Shown one piece after another: positions 50,202-61,375 of a DNA stretch of 64,000 nucleotides. A program made the position numbers and the translations under genes. Location: assembly GCF_038502225.1 (NCBI RefSeq), contig NW_027195387.1, positions 124,001-188,000 of the forward strand, read 5' to 3'. How positions within the stretch are numbered: position 1 is the stretch's first letter; each line of letters starts with the position of its first letter. Below the pieces are notes generated by a model, which did not search any database, was not told the DNA's origin, and saw nothing but the letters and a program-made list of their open reading frames with translations. Source of the stretch: Cherax quadricarinatus. Lineage: Eukaryota; Arthropoda; Malacostraca; Decapoda; Parastacidae.

Positions 50202-50285
50202 CTGGTGGCCGAGTGGTTAACACACTGGCCTGTGAGTTTCAGTAGTCACCTGCCATGGATTTAAGCCCCACCAGTTCCCTGATGC
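50202..50285 (+). mobile_element. tRNA-derived SINE head (plus)
   Basis: CTGGTGG (50202-50208) and CCACCAG (50268-50274) form a perfect 7-bp acceptor-like stem. The A box is TGGCCGAGTGG (50206-50216), the D-loop TTAA matches Ser/Leu tRNAs, and the B-box is degenerate (GGATTTAAGCC, 50257-50267). An anticodon-like stem (ACTGG with TCAGT) has an oversized loop, so I call it a SINE head, not a tRNA gene. Confidence 0.55.
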
Positions 50286-50409
50286 AGGACTCGAAACAGT
50301 GGAATGAAATTGCAAGATTCGAAACAGTGGAATGAAATTGCAAGGCAGAAGAGGCACCACGAACGAATGCAAACAGAACTGTAACACAATGAAATAAATT
50401 ACTTGTTAA

Positions 50410-50885
50410 TATTTACTGTAGTGGTGATGGTGACCGTGTAGTGGTGATGGTGATCGTGTGGTGTTGATGTTGATCATGTAGGGGAAAATCTTAATTAATG
50501 TATTAGCGACGGTGATCGTGTATTTTTATAGGTATCATGTATTGTGATGGTGATCATATTGAGGTCCATGTGGTGAAGGTGACCATTAGGTGAGGGTGAC
50601 CATGAGACGAGGGTGACCATGTGGTCATAGTGAACCTTGTAGTGAGGATGGTGATCACGTAGTAACGATAGTTATTCACTAGTGATCTTGTGTTTGTGAT
50701 ACTGGATAGTGATCAAGTAGGGGTTTCAGTGATCATGTTGGGGTGGTGGTGATCACGTAGTGATAATGGTGATGACGTAGTGATTGTAATTCTATAGAAA
50801 AAATTATCATATCGTTGTTATGGTGTCTTTATAGTGATGTTGATCATGTAATGGTGACATTGATCATAGTGTAATGGTGACCATA
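50410..50885. repeat. Degenerate GTGATGGTGATC-type repeat
   Basis: Loose repetition of gtagtg, gatggtgatc and catgtag words, too diverged for a fixed period. Confidence 0.65.
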
Positions 50886-51049
50886 GAATGTTATTGTTCT
50901 TGTTGTCTTGGAGAAATGTCAGTAATTTTCTGCTCAAACAACCAGGCCGCACTGTCAGTCCACCATATTTTAATAGACTGTCTTTCAGCGGGCTTGCAGC
51001 ATTGACTTCCGGTGTTTCAAGGCCCCAACACACTCTACCTCATCTCCCA

Positions 51050-51137
51050 AACAAAGTTCCTGGAGAGCGAAACGTTGCCACAGTAAAATGTCCTTGTACC
51101 CACCATATTTTGTTCGTAATTCTACCAAGATTATTAC
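51050..51137 (+). mobile_element. Remnant of a hammerhead-bearing repeat end
   Basis: TTCCTGGAGAGCGAAACGTTGCCACAGTAAAATGTCC (in parts) and GTAATTCTACCAAG.TTATTACAA match the right end of the 62.5-63.0 kb element in order. The core octamer and the first stem I strand are lost. Confidence 0.6.
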
Positions 51138-52021
51138 AACTCGCCTCCTCGCTGAGAGTCCCATCTTTACTGCAGACTCTAAATATTTAACTGCACTATT
51201 ATTTTTGCTCTTGCACTGTTTTTACTTTCACTAACCTGTACCTTTGTACATCCCAGTCCTTCACTCATTAGTAGCACATGAACTTTCCTTCTTGTTACAC
51301 AGCCTCTCAATGATTACATTCTTCTGTTATTGGGCCCCTCCTGTCCTGTCGTCAGGATTCTCTGCACCTCACCTTTGACAGTATGTAAGTCTCCAATCTG
51401 TTGCTTCAGTTTCACATTGTTCCAGATTATGGTGTAAAAATCATCTCAGGGCTGAGTTACTGACCACCTCAACACTACGTCATCGAGGGAGATCAATTGA
51501 TTATACCGTCTATACATCATTACTGCTTTATTTGCTTCTGTATTCGGAATAAAAAATACCTAACTGTTGTACATGTATCTTACTTATCAGTTTATCGGTA
51601 TTTTATTCTATTATCATATTTACATACAGAGTTCCTGGTCACTTTGCTTACTACAAAGTTTGTCTATTTACTTCAAGCTACTGACCAGCCTGTCTCTATG
51701 CCTGATGTTTCTGTGTCTCTATGTCTGATAAACTGCCAGTTTCCCTTCCTCTCTATCGATCTACTGACATGTTTGCTTGCCTACAAGCTTACCTATCAAC
51801 TTGGCAATAGCATTGCCACACTGTAGTGTTTATCAGGTGTTTATGTTCCCGACATTCTATAACAGAGGCTTAAACTTTCTATGAATCGCAAAACAATGAG
51901 ACGGAAATAATTGATAGAAACCAATGAACGCAGTGACAAGGAACAGTAATGACTTCGAAATAGTTTTCGACTAATTCATTATTTTTGGCAGAATAAATCA
52001 GAATATTGGACTGTGATGATA
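51138..52021. other. Spacer, nothing recognised
   Basis: Unique-looking DNA. A 109-residue frame at 51497-51826 is Leu/Tyr-rich, has no recognisable motif and is probably chance. Confidence 0.5.
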
Positions 52022-52963
52022 ATCATGTGGCGGGGAGCGAGGTTGTGTACTAGCTGAGTATAATTATGTGGCGGGGAGCGAGGTTGTGTACTAGCTGAGT
52101 ATAATTATGTGGCGGGGAGCGAGGTTGTGTACTAGCTGAGTATAATTATGTGGCGGGGAGCGAGGTTGTGTACTAGCTGAGTATAATTATGTGGCGGGGA
52201 GCGAGGTTGTGTACTAGCTGAGTATAATTATGTGGCGGGGAGCGAGGTTGTGTACTAGCTGAGTATAATTATGTGGCGGGGAGCGAGGTTGTGTACTAGC
52301 TGAGTATAATTATGTGGCGGGGAGCGAGGTTGTGTACTAGCTGAGTATAATTATGTGGCGGGGAGCGAGGTTGTGTACTAGCTGAGTATAATAATGTGGC
52401 GGGGAGCGAGGTTGTGTACTAGCTGAGTATAATTATGTGGCGGGGAGCGAGGTTGTGTACTAGCTGAGTATAATTATGTGGCGGGGAGCGAGGTTGTGTA
52501 CTAGCTGAGTATAATTATGTGGCGGGGAGCGAGGTTGTGTACTAGCTGAGTATAATTATGTGGCGGGGAGCGAGGTTGTGTACTAGCTGAGTATAATTAT
52601 GTGGCGGGGAGCGAGGTTGTGTACTAGCTGAGTATAATTATGTGGCGGGGAGCGAGGTTGTGTACTAGCTGAGTATAATTATGTGGCGGGGAGCGAGGTT
52701 GTGTACTAGCTGAGTATAATTATGTGGCGGGGAGCGAGGTTGTGTACTAGCTGAGTATAATTATGTGGCGGGGAGCGAGGTTGTGTACTAGCTGAGTATA
52801 ATTATGTGGCGGGGAGCGAGGTTGTGTACTAGCTGAGTATAATTATGTGGTGGGGAGCGAGGTTGTGTACTAGCTGAGTATAATTATGTGGCGGGGAGCG
52901 AGGTTGTGTACTAGCTGAGTATAATTATGTGGCGGGGAGCGAGGTTGTGTACTAGCTGAGTAT
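52022..52963. repeat. 41-bp minisatellite, ~23 near-identical copies
   Basis: The unit starts GTGGCGGGGAGCGAGGTTGT, period 41. Only two single-base variants were seen (ataataatg; ggtgggg). It is unrelated in sequence to the 41-bp array at 23.5 kb. Confidence 0.96.
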
Positions 52964-53066
52964 AAATCAAGACGTTTTACAGCTTCAGCTTCCCACAAAT
53001 CACGTGTGGGATTCTGTTGTCTCTGTTAGGATTTTTTTAACCAAACAATCAAAAACTAAGCGGTTA

Positions 53067-53071
<5 letters not shown>

Positions 53072-53108
<37 letters not shown>

Positions 53109-53236
53109 CACCTAGTTGTGGCGCAGCGGTCGATTCACAGCTCCTGGCCCCCTCTTCATGGTCGCAACTAGGTCACTTCCTGCTCTATGAGCTTTATCAT
53201 ACCTCTCGTGTGTGTGTATGTGTGTGTGTGTGTGTG

Positions 53237-53325
<89 letters not shown>
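53072..53325 (-). mobile_element. 3' stub of the CR1/Jockey-like LINE between two (TG)n tracts
   Basis: (TG)n at about 53072-53105, then on the minus strand about 105 bp that match the 3' end of LINE fragment 2 (GAGGTATGATAAA, GTGACCTAGT.GCGAC, CAACTAGGTGAGTAC), then (TG)n again at 53207-53325. Minus-strand order is (CA)n, truncated LINE, (AC)n tail, as expected for a heavily 5'-truncated insertion into a CA tract. Confidence 0.8.
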
Positions 53326-54906
53326 CTGAACTTTATGTATTTGGTTTCAAAAGCCTGGTACATGAACATATATCTAAGTCAAGAAACTTATAATGAAATA
53401 TGTAAGAAAATGCTTCCTACATACTTCATTCTGAATCGTCGAAATATGCAATAAAATAACATTATAGCACCCACTTCTCATTTTTTAATATTCCACATAT
53501 TTATTTTAAGCAGCAATGTGACGCAGTAGAATGAGGACAACTCTTCAAGATCGTAATGTCAGGAACTTTTTATTTATTCGGTATTTCTGGTGATCCACCA
53601 TGTCCAGATTCCCTCATGGGGTTGCAGGTATGACAGCTATTCTGGGCTCCTATATAATGTGTGATCAGCGGGTTGCTACACAATACCAGTCAACTATAGT
53701 GAGTTGCTGTGATCATTGTGTGTGTATTTTCTTCCTTTAAATCTGCTATGGCTAGACTGGACATAGTTCCGAGAGTAATTTTTGTTAACCTATTTCATAT
53801 AGTTCAATATATTTATTTCAAAAAGTTACTGTGGCAGTAATAGCTAGTCCCTTTGAACGGTGTACTAATTCAGAGGTTCATTATCGAGGGAGATGCCTGA
53901 GGAAGGTACGTAAGGGATCACACAGGTACCTGTAAATCCACTTTGAAAAGTGAATACAAACTTTCTATTATCTCAATACATTTTCCACAAAGTCAGTTGC
54001 TTTCGACCGCAAATATTGCAATCATCGCCATAATTGCTATGATACTGCAATTATTACAGTAATTACCAGGTTTTATTACTTGCAACTGTTAGGTAAAGTG
54101 GACTTAAGGGAAATTAATTAGCCAGAAAAGCAGATCCCTAAACAAGATAATAAGTTCCAAGATACATACTTTATTAATCTTGTTTCTCTGATTATTCACC
54201 ATAATTATTTCCAGTTGGGAATACCAGACTTATTATGCCTTGGTTACCGAACAAGTCAATAATTACAAGCTATCATTAACAAATTATAAGGACAGTGAGT
54301 TAATTTAAGTAATTATCATGCAGCCTACAAACAAGTTACTAACTATTCTATATTATTATAATATGATAAACGAGAGCCTCATTTTTTTACCATTAAAATC
54401 TCAGGTTTTTATAGTTCCTGAATACACAACATAACAGCAGTTACATAATTATTATTCGCTTAAGAATAAACATTTCAATACTCCTCACAGAGTGTTCCAT
54501 CATAAACAGAATTCCACGCAATGGGTCTAGTGAAAGAGCGTTTGAATCCATGCCTTAATATCATTACCTTTGAATCCAGTGAAAGTGTAATAGTATTTGA
54601 TTCAGTAGGAAACGGATTACGTTACCACAAATCAGATATCACTCACTCAGGTGGAATCACCTCTAGAAATTTGCGCTGAGATAAAAACTGCTGACCAGTT
54701 TATATAATGATGAGGCTGCCACAGCAGGCATATATGCAGTAGGGATGTATGAAGTAGGCATATTGAAGGTGCGACAGTAATTAGCATACTGCAACTTAAC
54801 ATTTGGCAACTATAAGTATTACCAAAATCCCTGAAATTATACATTTTATACTAGCGCTGACAGACGATGAGAAGGAAAACTGAGATTAAACCATATCACA
54901 GGTGGG
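53326..54906. other. AT-rich spacer, nothing recognised
   Basis: No gene, tRNA or element seen. The 65-residue minus-strand frame at 54647-54844 shows no motif. Confidence 0.5.
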
Positions 54907-54958
54907 GTTAGAACCCGCGATCAGAGAATCACAAAACACTCTGATAGCGGGTTCTAAC
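54907..54958. repeat. 20-bp inverted repeat carrying a tRNA-like B box
   Basis: GTTAGAACCCGCGATCAGAG (54907-54926) pairs with CTCTGATAGCGGGTTCTAAC (54939-54958), 19 of 20, with a 12-base loop. GGGTTCTAACCCC on the minus strand next to the left arm resembles a pol III B box, so this may be the broken end of two SINEs. Confidence 0.65.
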
Positions 54959-56040
54959 GTTTGCAGTCGTGTCATTACGATTTCGTGAGTCAGGTTAAAA
55001 CTGAAATTCCTAGATAAACATTGTTTATACTATGTGAAATTCATTACGATGAATCAGGTAGACGAGTCTACTCTTGAAGGAGTAGCCATTAACGTCGACT
55101 CTACTTTAACAAATATTAAATTAGTCACTAGTAAAGAGACGCAATTATCAGTCAACAGCGAATGTAATGACGTTTAGTAATTTAATTATTACCTGTGTAG
55201 TAACAAAGGTAACACTATAGTAAAACTGAAGTGTAAGTAATGCAAGAATAAAGTAGACGATGAGACTTATGTAACACCTTTCTAGCAATTGATTAAAATT
55301 AAAACAAAAACCTAGTAGATGGGACTTGGGTAATAGTTTTTTATAATATATTCTTAAGATTAACTCGTAATTAAATGAATTATTGATTTTTTTTTTATAT
55401 TTTATTTAAAACATCATAAATACAAGGCTGCTTAAAAATTAAATAGCATCACCATACATAATTTATAGAGTACACCAAGATACACACCATAAATACCAGA
55501 AAAAAATCTTTGTAACTAATACGTATAGATATATACGACAAACACACCATAAAATGCATACGTACGTTTCACTAAACACACACAGTACCAAAAGATATAA
55601 CTGTTTGCGCAGCAAATATAACACTGGTGGAAACCCCACTAAACCCATTATAACCTACATGCACATCATACAAACATGTTACATTAATGATTAAACAATA
55701 TTTTATGTAATTTGCATACAAAATATACAATTGATTATAGAAATTCCAACTTAGACACAAATTCAATGATTTACTCTAACACAAATTCATTAACATAATA
55801 AATATTATATAAATTGACGATCATATTAATCGTCAGCAATTTCCTTCCATTCTATATGTGATCAATCTTGATACCTATGAACTACGTTTGAATCACAAAC
55901 AAAAATCATAACATAGCGAAATATTTATAGGATAAAATTGGACGACTCAGGGTAATGTACACGTGTTATATCCCTTTAATACTTTGGTGACTCACAGACT
56001 AGATTGAACAGTAACAGGGAAGGGATAAAACATGCATATA
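54959..56040. other. AT-rich spacer, nothing recognised
   Basis: Low-complexity AT-rich DNA. The 60-64-residue minus-strand frames near 55463-55766 are without motif. Confidence 0.5.
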
Positions 56041-56061
56041 TACACATACATATACATATAC

Positions 56062-56153
<92 letters not shown>

Positions 56154-56195
56154 CATATACACATACACATATATACATATACACATATATATGCA
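56041..56195. repeat. (AT)n microsatellite with ACATAT flanks
   Basis: A pure AT run at 56067-56148 between degenerate acatatac repeats. Confidence 0.96.
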
Positions 56196-56522
56196 CGTTC
56201 ACATGCCCAAATATCTGGACCTCCATAACACAATCAAAAACAAAACTAAGAAAACTAGTGACTCAAGAATACAACGAGTCTTTACACAAAGGAAGCATCA
56301 AAAACATAACAAATATATAAAGGCACCCCAGTCATTTTGTACACAAGAGGTACAATAAGTAACCCTAACCCCTGAATCTACAACCACACATCCATAACAA
56401 CTAAAAAACATTCATGCCCAAACTCACATTCACGCAACTCACACTCCCCCCCTCCCCAAGAGACGAGCCAGCTATTGCCCACTGACCTACACGACAACTT
56501 ATTCGCCATGCCCGTATATTTA

Positions 56523-57703
56523 TCACAGATTCACAAGGGTTTCAATACTGAGCCTTTTATAACCGTCCGAAAAACCCTCATCCCACCTCCTCCCATACAA
56601 TTCCCTATTCCTACACATTGTACGATAAAACGTTATTGCAAGGACACGCCTTCTCACCTCACTGACCCCTTTCCCCCGCATTACCCACGAAATATAAATG
56701 TAATCCACGATAATATAATCTAAAGCCCGTTCAACGTCCTGGTCTAATCCACCGATGTCCAGACTTAACGCACGCAGGACCTGCACTCCTCTACCTCCCA
56801 CCCTCTGTACCACCCTACCCAACCAACTCCTGACATCTTCTAAACCTTCGCAAAAATAGACAACATGAAAAGCCGTGTCTTCCCCACCACAAAACCCACA
56901 CCCGCCTCCCTCCATGACTCTTCTGGATTGTAGTATTGCCCCTGACGGCAATATACCATGTAAAAAACGAAACATGACTTCACGCACCCTAGGCCGTAAT
57001 TTCAACTTACTAAATCGGAGCCATATATTTTCCCACGAGTACATGGGGAACAAACCTTCTACTGGAGCTGCGCACGTACCCCCCAGTAACCTACTTAAAA
57101 CCCTTATGCGAATGTTCCTCCGTTCCTTTACCATCAACAAAGCTCGTAGTACAATCTCACATTCCCTTAACTCCATTCCCGTATACCACTTTTCACCCTC
57201 GTATATACTTGGTGCATATTTCCCGCCATCACACCCACACGCCAAACCTCTCACTTTAGAAAAACACATTTCACCCTACGCTTTAAGTCCAACAATCCCA
57301 AACCTCCTCGACGTACAGGTAACATAACAACCTCACGTTTTAACCAATCACACCTCGATCCCCACAGAAAGGTAAATACTCTTCTCAATATTCCATTGAT
57401 CGCTGTTCCTGTAATTGGGAATACAGCCGCAACGTGCCACACCTTTCTATACAATAAAACGTTAACAACGATCACACGTTGGGCCAGAGTGAGATGTTGG
57501 GGCCTCAAAACACCCAGACGACCAATGACCTTTTCCAACGTCCTTACTGAATTTTCCTCCCGCGCCACATCCAAATCGTCTCTATAAATAATACCACAAA
57601 TCTTTAATGACATCGCAGTTGTGTTAACCACGTTACAGCTCACCATTCCACCCTGTTTCCAGGTACCCAACCCCATGATCATCGACTTTTCACTATTTAC
57701 CTT
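56523..57703 (-). pseudogene. L1/Tx1-like LINE ORF2, C-terminal part
   Basis: The minus-strand frames 57709-57251 and 57269-56523 carry the part of the protein after the RT catalytic motif. The first has KVNSEKSMIMGLG, then RRGGLGLLDLKRR (thumb/connection region). The second has LRPRVREVMFRFLHGILPSG and a zinc-knuckle-like CGFCGGEDTAFHVVYFCEG, typical of the C terminus of L1/Tx1-clade and related LINE proteins. A single frameshift in an A-run near 57262 separates them. The right edge is the target-site duplication of the element inserted at 57704; across it lies the rest of the same gene. A stop follows at 56523. The 3' UTR probably extends toward the (AT)n tract. Confidence 0.85.
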
Positions 57704-57765
57704 GAACATTAAAATGGTATAAAATACCGACAGGTTGTTAGGTAAGACACATATGCAACAGTTAG

Positions 57766-57826
57766 GTATCTTTATTATGAAACGTTTCGCCTACACAGTA
57801 GGCTTCTTCAGTCAAGTACAGAAAAG
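57766..57826 (-). ncRNA. Hammerhead-like ribozyme motif 1 of the 428-bp unit
   Basis: On the minus strand TGA, CTGAAGA+A, stem II GCCTAC-TGT-GTAGGC, GAAACGTT, TCA. CTGAAGA (57805-57811) and GAAA match the hammerhead consensus CUGANGA...GAAA. Confidence 0.6.
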
Positions 57827-58193
57827 TTGATAGAAGCAGAAGACACTTGAAGACGATGTAATCAGTCCATCACCCTTAAAGTTTTGAGGTGGTCAGTCCC
57901 TCAGTCTGGAGAAGAGCATTGTTCCATAGTATGAAACAATATGGTGAAGAAGTGACAGGATGGAGCTTTTATAGCGCCAGGAGGTGAGACGTAGGCCACT
58001 AGGAGAGGTAAGAACTCAGATGTTGAAAGGTTAGGTCCCTCTCAAACCCAGCCCCTCTCACTAGTGGAAGTTGTCGAAGTTGATTGGAGGTCTGTACCAA
58101 GATACCCTTGTGTTGCAGTGTCTGACAGATTGAACATTAAAATGGTATAAAATACCGACAGGTTGTTAGGTAAGACACATATGCAACAGTTAG

Positions 58194-58254
58194 GTATCTT
58201 TATTATGAAACGTTTCGCCTACACAGTAGGCTTCTTCAGTCAAGTACAGAAAAG
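58194..58254 (-). ncRNA. Hammerhead-like ribozyme motif 2
   Basis: Identical to motif 1, offset by 428 bp. Confidence 0.6.
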
Positions 58255-58656
58255 TTGATAGAAGCAGAAGACACTTGAAGACGATGTAATCAGTCCATCA
58301 CCCTTAAAGTTTTGAGGTGGTCAGTCCCTCAGTCTGGAGAAGAGCATTGTTCCATAGTATGAAACAATATGGTGAAGAAGTGACAGGATGGAGCTTTTAT
58401 AGCGCCAGGAGGTGAGACGTAGGCCACTAGGAGAGGTAAGAACTCAGATGTTGAAAGGTTAGGTCCCTCTCAAACCCAGCCCCTCTCACTAGTGGAAGTT
58501 GTCGAAGTTGATTGGAGGTCCATCCTGTCACTTCTTCACCATATTGTTTCATACTATGGAACAATGCTCTTCTCCAGACTGAGGGACTGACCACCTCAAA
58601 ACTTTAAGGGTGATGGACTGATTACATCGTCTTCAAGTGTCTTCTGCTTCTATCAA

Positions 58657-58715
58657 CTTTTCTGTACTTGACTGAAGAAGCCTACTGTGTAGGCGAAACG
58701 TTTCATAATAAAGAT
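58657..58715 (+). ncRNA. Hammerhead-like ribozyme motif 3
   Basis: Plus strand: outer stem I CTTT with AAAG, internal loop, inner stem I TGA with TCA, core CTGAAGA plus one A, a 6-bp stem II with TGT loop, GAAACGT and a U at the predicted cleavage position. AATAAA (58707-58712) lies in the 3' strand of stem I. Confidence 0.6.
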
Positions 58716-58937
58716 ACCTAACTGTTGCATATGTGTCTTACCTAACAACCTGTCGGTATTTTATACCATTTTAATGTTCAATCTGTCAGACACTGCAACA
58801 CAAGGGTATCTTGGTACAGACCTCCAATCAACTTCGACAACTTCCACTAGTGAGAGGGGCTGGGTTTGAGAGGGACCTAACCTTTCAACATCTGAGTTCT
58901 TACCTCTCCTAGTGGCCTACGTCTCACCTCCTGGCGC

Positions 58938-58945
58938 TATAAAAG
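58938..58945 (+). promoter_or_regulatory. TATA-like box in the 428-bp unit
   Basis: TATAAAAG within GGCGCTATAAAAGCTCC, about 150 bp upstream of the hammerhead motif of the same unit. It repeats at 59366-59373 and, on the minus strand, at 57966-57973 and 58394-58401. It may be the internal promoter of the element; no functional evidence. Confidence 0.35.
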
Positions 58946-59084
58946 CTCCATCCTGTCACTTCTTCACCATATTGTTTCATACTATGGAACAATGCTCTTC
59001 TCCAGACTGAGGGACTGACCACCTCAAAACTTTAAGGGTGATGGACTGATTACATCGTCTTCAAGTGTCTTCTGCTTCTATCAA

Positions 59085-59143
59085 CTTTTCTGTACTTGAC
59101 TGAAGAAGCCTACTGTGTAGGCGAAACGTTTCATAATAAAGAT
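59085..59143 (+). ncRNA. Hammerhead-like ribozyme motif 4
   Basis: Identical to motif 3, offset by 428 bp. Confidence 0.6.
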
Positions 59144-59512
59144 ACCTAACTGTTGCATATGTGTCTTACCTAACAACCTGTCGGTATTTTATACCATTTT
59201 AATGTTCAATCTGTCAGACACTGCAACACAAGGGTATCTTGGTACAGACCTCCAATCAACTTCGACAACTTCCACTAGTGAGAGGGGCTGGGTTTGAGAG
59301 GGACCTAACCTTTCAACATCTGAGTTCTTACCTCTCCTAGTGGCCTACGTCTCACCTCCTGGCGCTATAAAAGCTCCATCCTGTCACTTCTTCACCATAT
59401 TGTTTCATACTATGGAACAATGCTCTTCTCCAGACTGAGGGACTGACCACCTCAAAACTTTAAGGGTGATGGACTGATTACATCGTCTTCAAGTGTCTTC
59501 TGCTTCTATCAA

Positions 59513-59571
59513 CTTTTCTGTACTTGACTGAAGAAGCCTACTGTGTAGGCGAAACGTTTCATAATAAAGAT
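59513..59571 (+). ncRNA. Hammerhead-like ribozyme motif 5
   Basis: Identical to motifs 3 and 4; the unit ends 30 bp later at the target-site duplication. Confidence 0.6.
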
Positions 59572-59601
59572 ACCTAACTGTTGCATATGTGTCTTACCTA
59601 A

Positions 59602-61265
59602 CACTATTTACCTTCATACCCGTGGCACGTTCAAACACACGCACATCTTCCAACTCTTTCATAGACTTTCGTTCACACACCAAAACAGTCGTATCATCCA
59701 CATAACCTATTAATGCCGGCCAACAATCCCCTTCCCCTTCCCCACCCCCACCCCGGGAACTAACTGTACTCTCAACCATCCTGTAAAAGGGATTCTGAAA
59801 ACACGCAAATAAGATCTGTGACATAGGGCACCCTTGTCTTAAACCTCTACCCATCTCAAAGTCCGTCCCCATACACCCATTTATTTGTACCCTCATCTTT
59901 GCCCCTTTATACAGCGTGTTTACCCACCCAACTATTTCTTCTCCATAACCCTGTCTCCGAAGAATACTCTGCAGTGCACCCCTTTCCACTCTATCATAGG
60001 CGGCCCGCCAGTCCAAGGCCAGTAAAGCCGCCGCCTCCCCTCCCCCCTTTGACTCCACAAAACTTCTTATAAGACCTAACATCGACCTGCCCGGCAACCC
60101 ATACTGCGATGGCGAAACGACCCTCCCCACCACGCATTTTACCCTATTACCCAAATTTTTTTCGAAAACCTTATAGTCTGCACAGAGTAACGATATCGCC
60201 CTATACTTCCCAAGGTTTGGTTGCCCTTTGCCTTTCGGGACCAACACCACAACTGCCGTATTCTGTTTATCCCCTAACGTACCCTTCTCCTTCATACAAT
60301 TTAATAATCTTACCATGAACTTCCCAATCAACTCCCAATGCTGCAAATAAAATTCCACCGGTAAACCATCAATACCCGGGGCCTTGCCCTTCCTCATTCC
60401 TTGTAAAGCAATTTCAATTTCCTCCTCAGTAATAACCCCACCCAAAGCCTTCATATCACTGTGACCCAAAATGCACTTAGCATACGTGCACACCTGATTT
60501 AATTCCACTTCATCCACGCCACTACTAGTCCAGTGTTTTTTATACCATGTATCCGCATATGCACTCATAGCTTTTGTATTTCTTATCACTTGACCTGCTA
60601 TATGGATTCCCATCGTCTCATTTACCTCCAAGCTCGGGATTGCCGTCAGCCCCTGCTTTTGCTTTTGTTGTCTCAACACACACGCGGATGGCCTGTCTCC
60701 CCACAAAACTTCTTCTAATCCTGCTTGCACCCGCACAGCTTGAAACCGCTCATTATGCAACGTTCGCAAGCTCTCTTTTATGTCTACAATCTCGTCCATG
60801 GGGTAAACACCACCAACCGATCCCTGCCCATAACAACCTCGTAATCGATCCTCTAAATAATTCACTAGCCCGTATTTTAAAGTGTTTATACGCCTACCCT
60901 CCCTCACGTAAAAGGATTTTATCCATTCCTTTGCCACCGAGTCCCACCACGTTACAATGTCTTCCACCTCCTGAGCTTCCCTTGAAAGCTCATTCCATAG
61001 CATAGAAAAACCCTCTAACCCTTCCTCATCACTTAACACACTAATATTTAATTTCCAATAATTCTTATAAATTTCCGACATTCCCTCCCACCCTACCTCC
61101 ACTACAACTGCCCTATGATCTGACAAGACCGTCTCCACCGTATTAAAAGACTTTACAACTACTCCCTGAGAAATATACACTCTGTCTAACCTTGCAGCAT
61201 ATCCCCTTCTGATAAAAGTATGTTCTGTTTCCCACACCCCTCCCCCAAACACATCTCGTAACTTA
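59602..61265 (-). pseudogene. L1/Tx1-like LINE ORF2, endonuclease C-terminus and reverse transcriptase
   Basis: The minus-strand frame 61252-59594 (552 residues) is a long intact piece of an L1/Tx1-clade LINE protein that nicks target DNA and reverse-transcribes its RNA there. It begins in the APE endonuclease (ARLDRVYIS, then SDHRAVVVEV at about residue 43). A long linker is followed by RT: KAPGIDGLPVEFYLQHW, YRAISLLCADYKVFEKNLGNR and QYGLPGRSM, motif A ALDWRAAYDRV (about 412), motif B RQGCPMSQ (about 472) and catalytic YVDD (517-520; 59693-59704). No stop or frameshift in this part. It is cut on the left by the 428-bp-unit element and on the right, near 61265, by the start of a plus-strand LINE, so the endonuclease N-terminus is missing here. 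Confidence 0.9.
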
Positions 61266-61375
61266 GTGGTGACCTGTACTTAATTCAGTGGTGACCTGTA
61301 CTTAACTCTGTGAAGAAGTGTCTTGTGTGCTCCTGTGAAGAAGTGTCTTGTGTGCTCCCCGTGGACTGAACCGAG
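61266..61375 (+). promoter_or_regulatory. 5' UTR of the CR1-like LINE with two direct repeats
   Basis: GTGGTGACCTGTACTTAA occurs twice (about 61268 and 61289) and TGTGAAGAAGTGTCTTGTGT twice (about 61310 and 61335), directly before the ORF1 ATG. Such 5' repeats may hold an internal promoter; this is inference. Confidence 0.5.

Larger units (their letters stand above)
57704..59601. mobile_element. Non-coding Penelope-like or retrozyme-like element of 428-bp units in inverted arrangement
   Basis: Flanked by CACTATTTACCTT at 57691-57703 and 59602-59614 (13-bp target-site duplication). Inside are one full minus-oriented unit (57704-58131), a second minus unit cut at about 58519, a partial plus unit (58520-58775), a full plus unit and a final partial one, all offset by exactly 428 bp. 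Each unit has a TATAAAAG box, about 280 bp of non-coding DNA and one hammerhead-like motif. No reverse transcriptase, so it must use proteins in trans. Tandem terminal repeats with inverted extra copies are a known feature of Penelope-like elements; tandem units with type I hammerheads are known from metazoan retrozymes. Confidence 0.85.

Noticed and set aside
50202..50274. Functional tRNA gene
   Set aside because: The acceptor-like stem is perfect, but the anticodon loop is too long, the B box is degenerate and there is no pol III terminator close by. A SINE head is the better call.
56355..56385. AACCCTAACCCC word as telomere-like sequence
   Set aside because: A single short occurrence next to a LINE 3' region; no tandem TTAGG or TTAGGG run.
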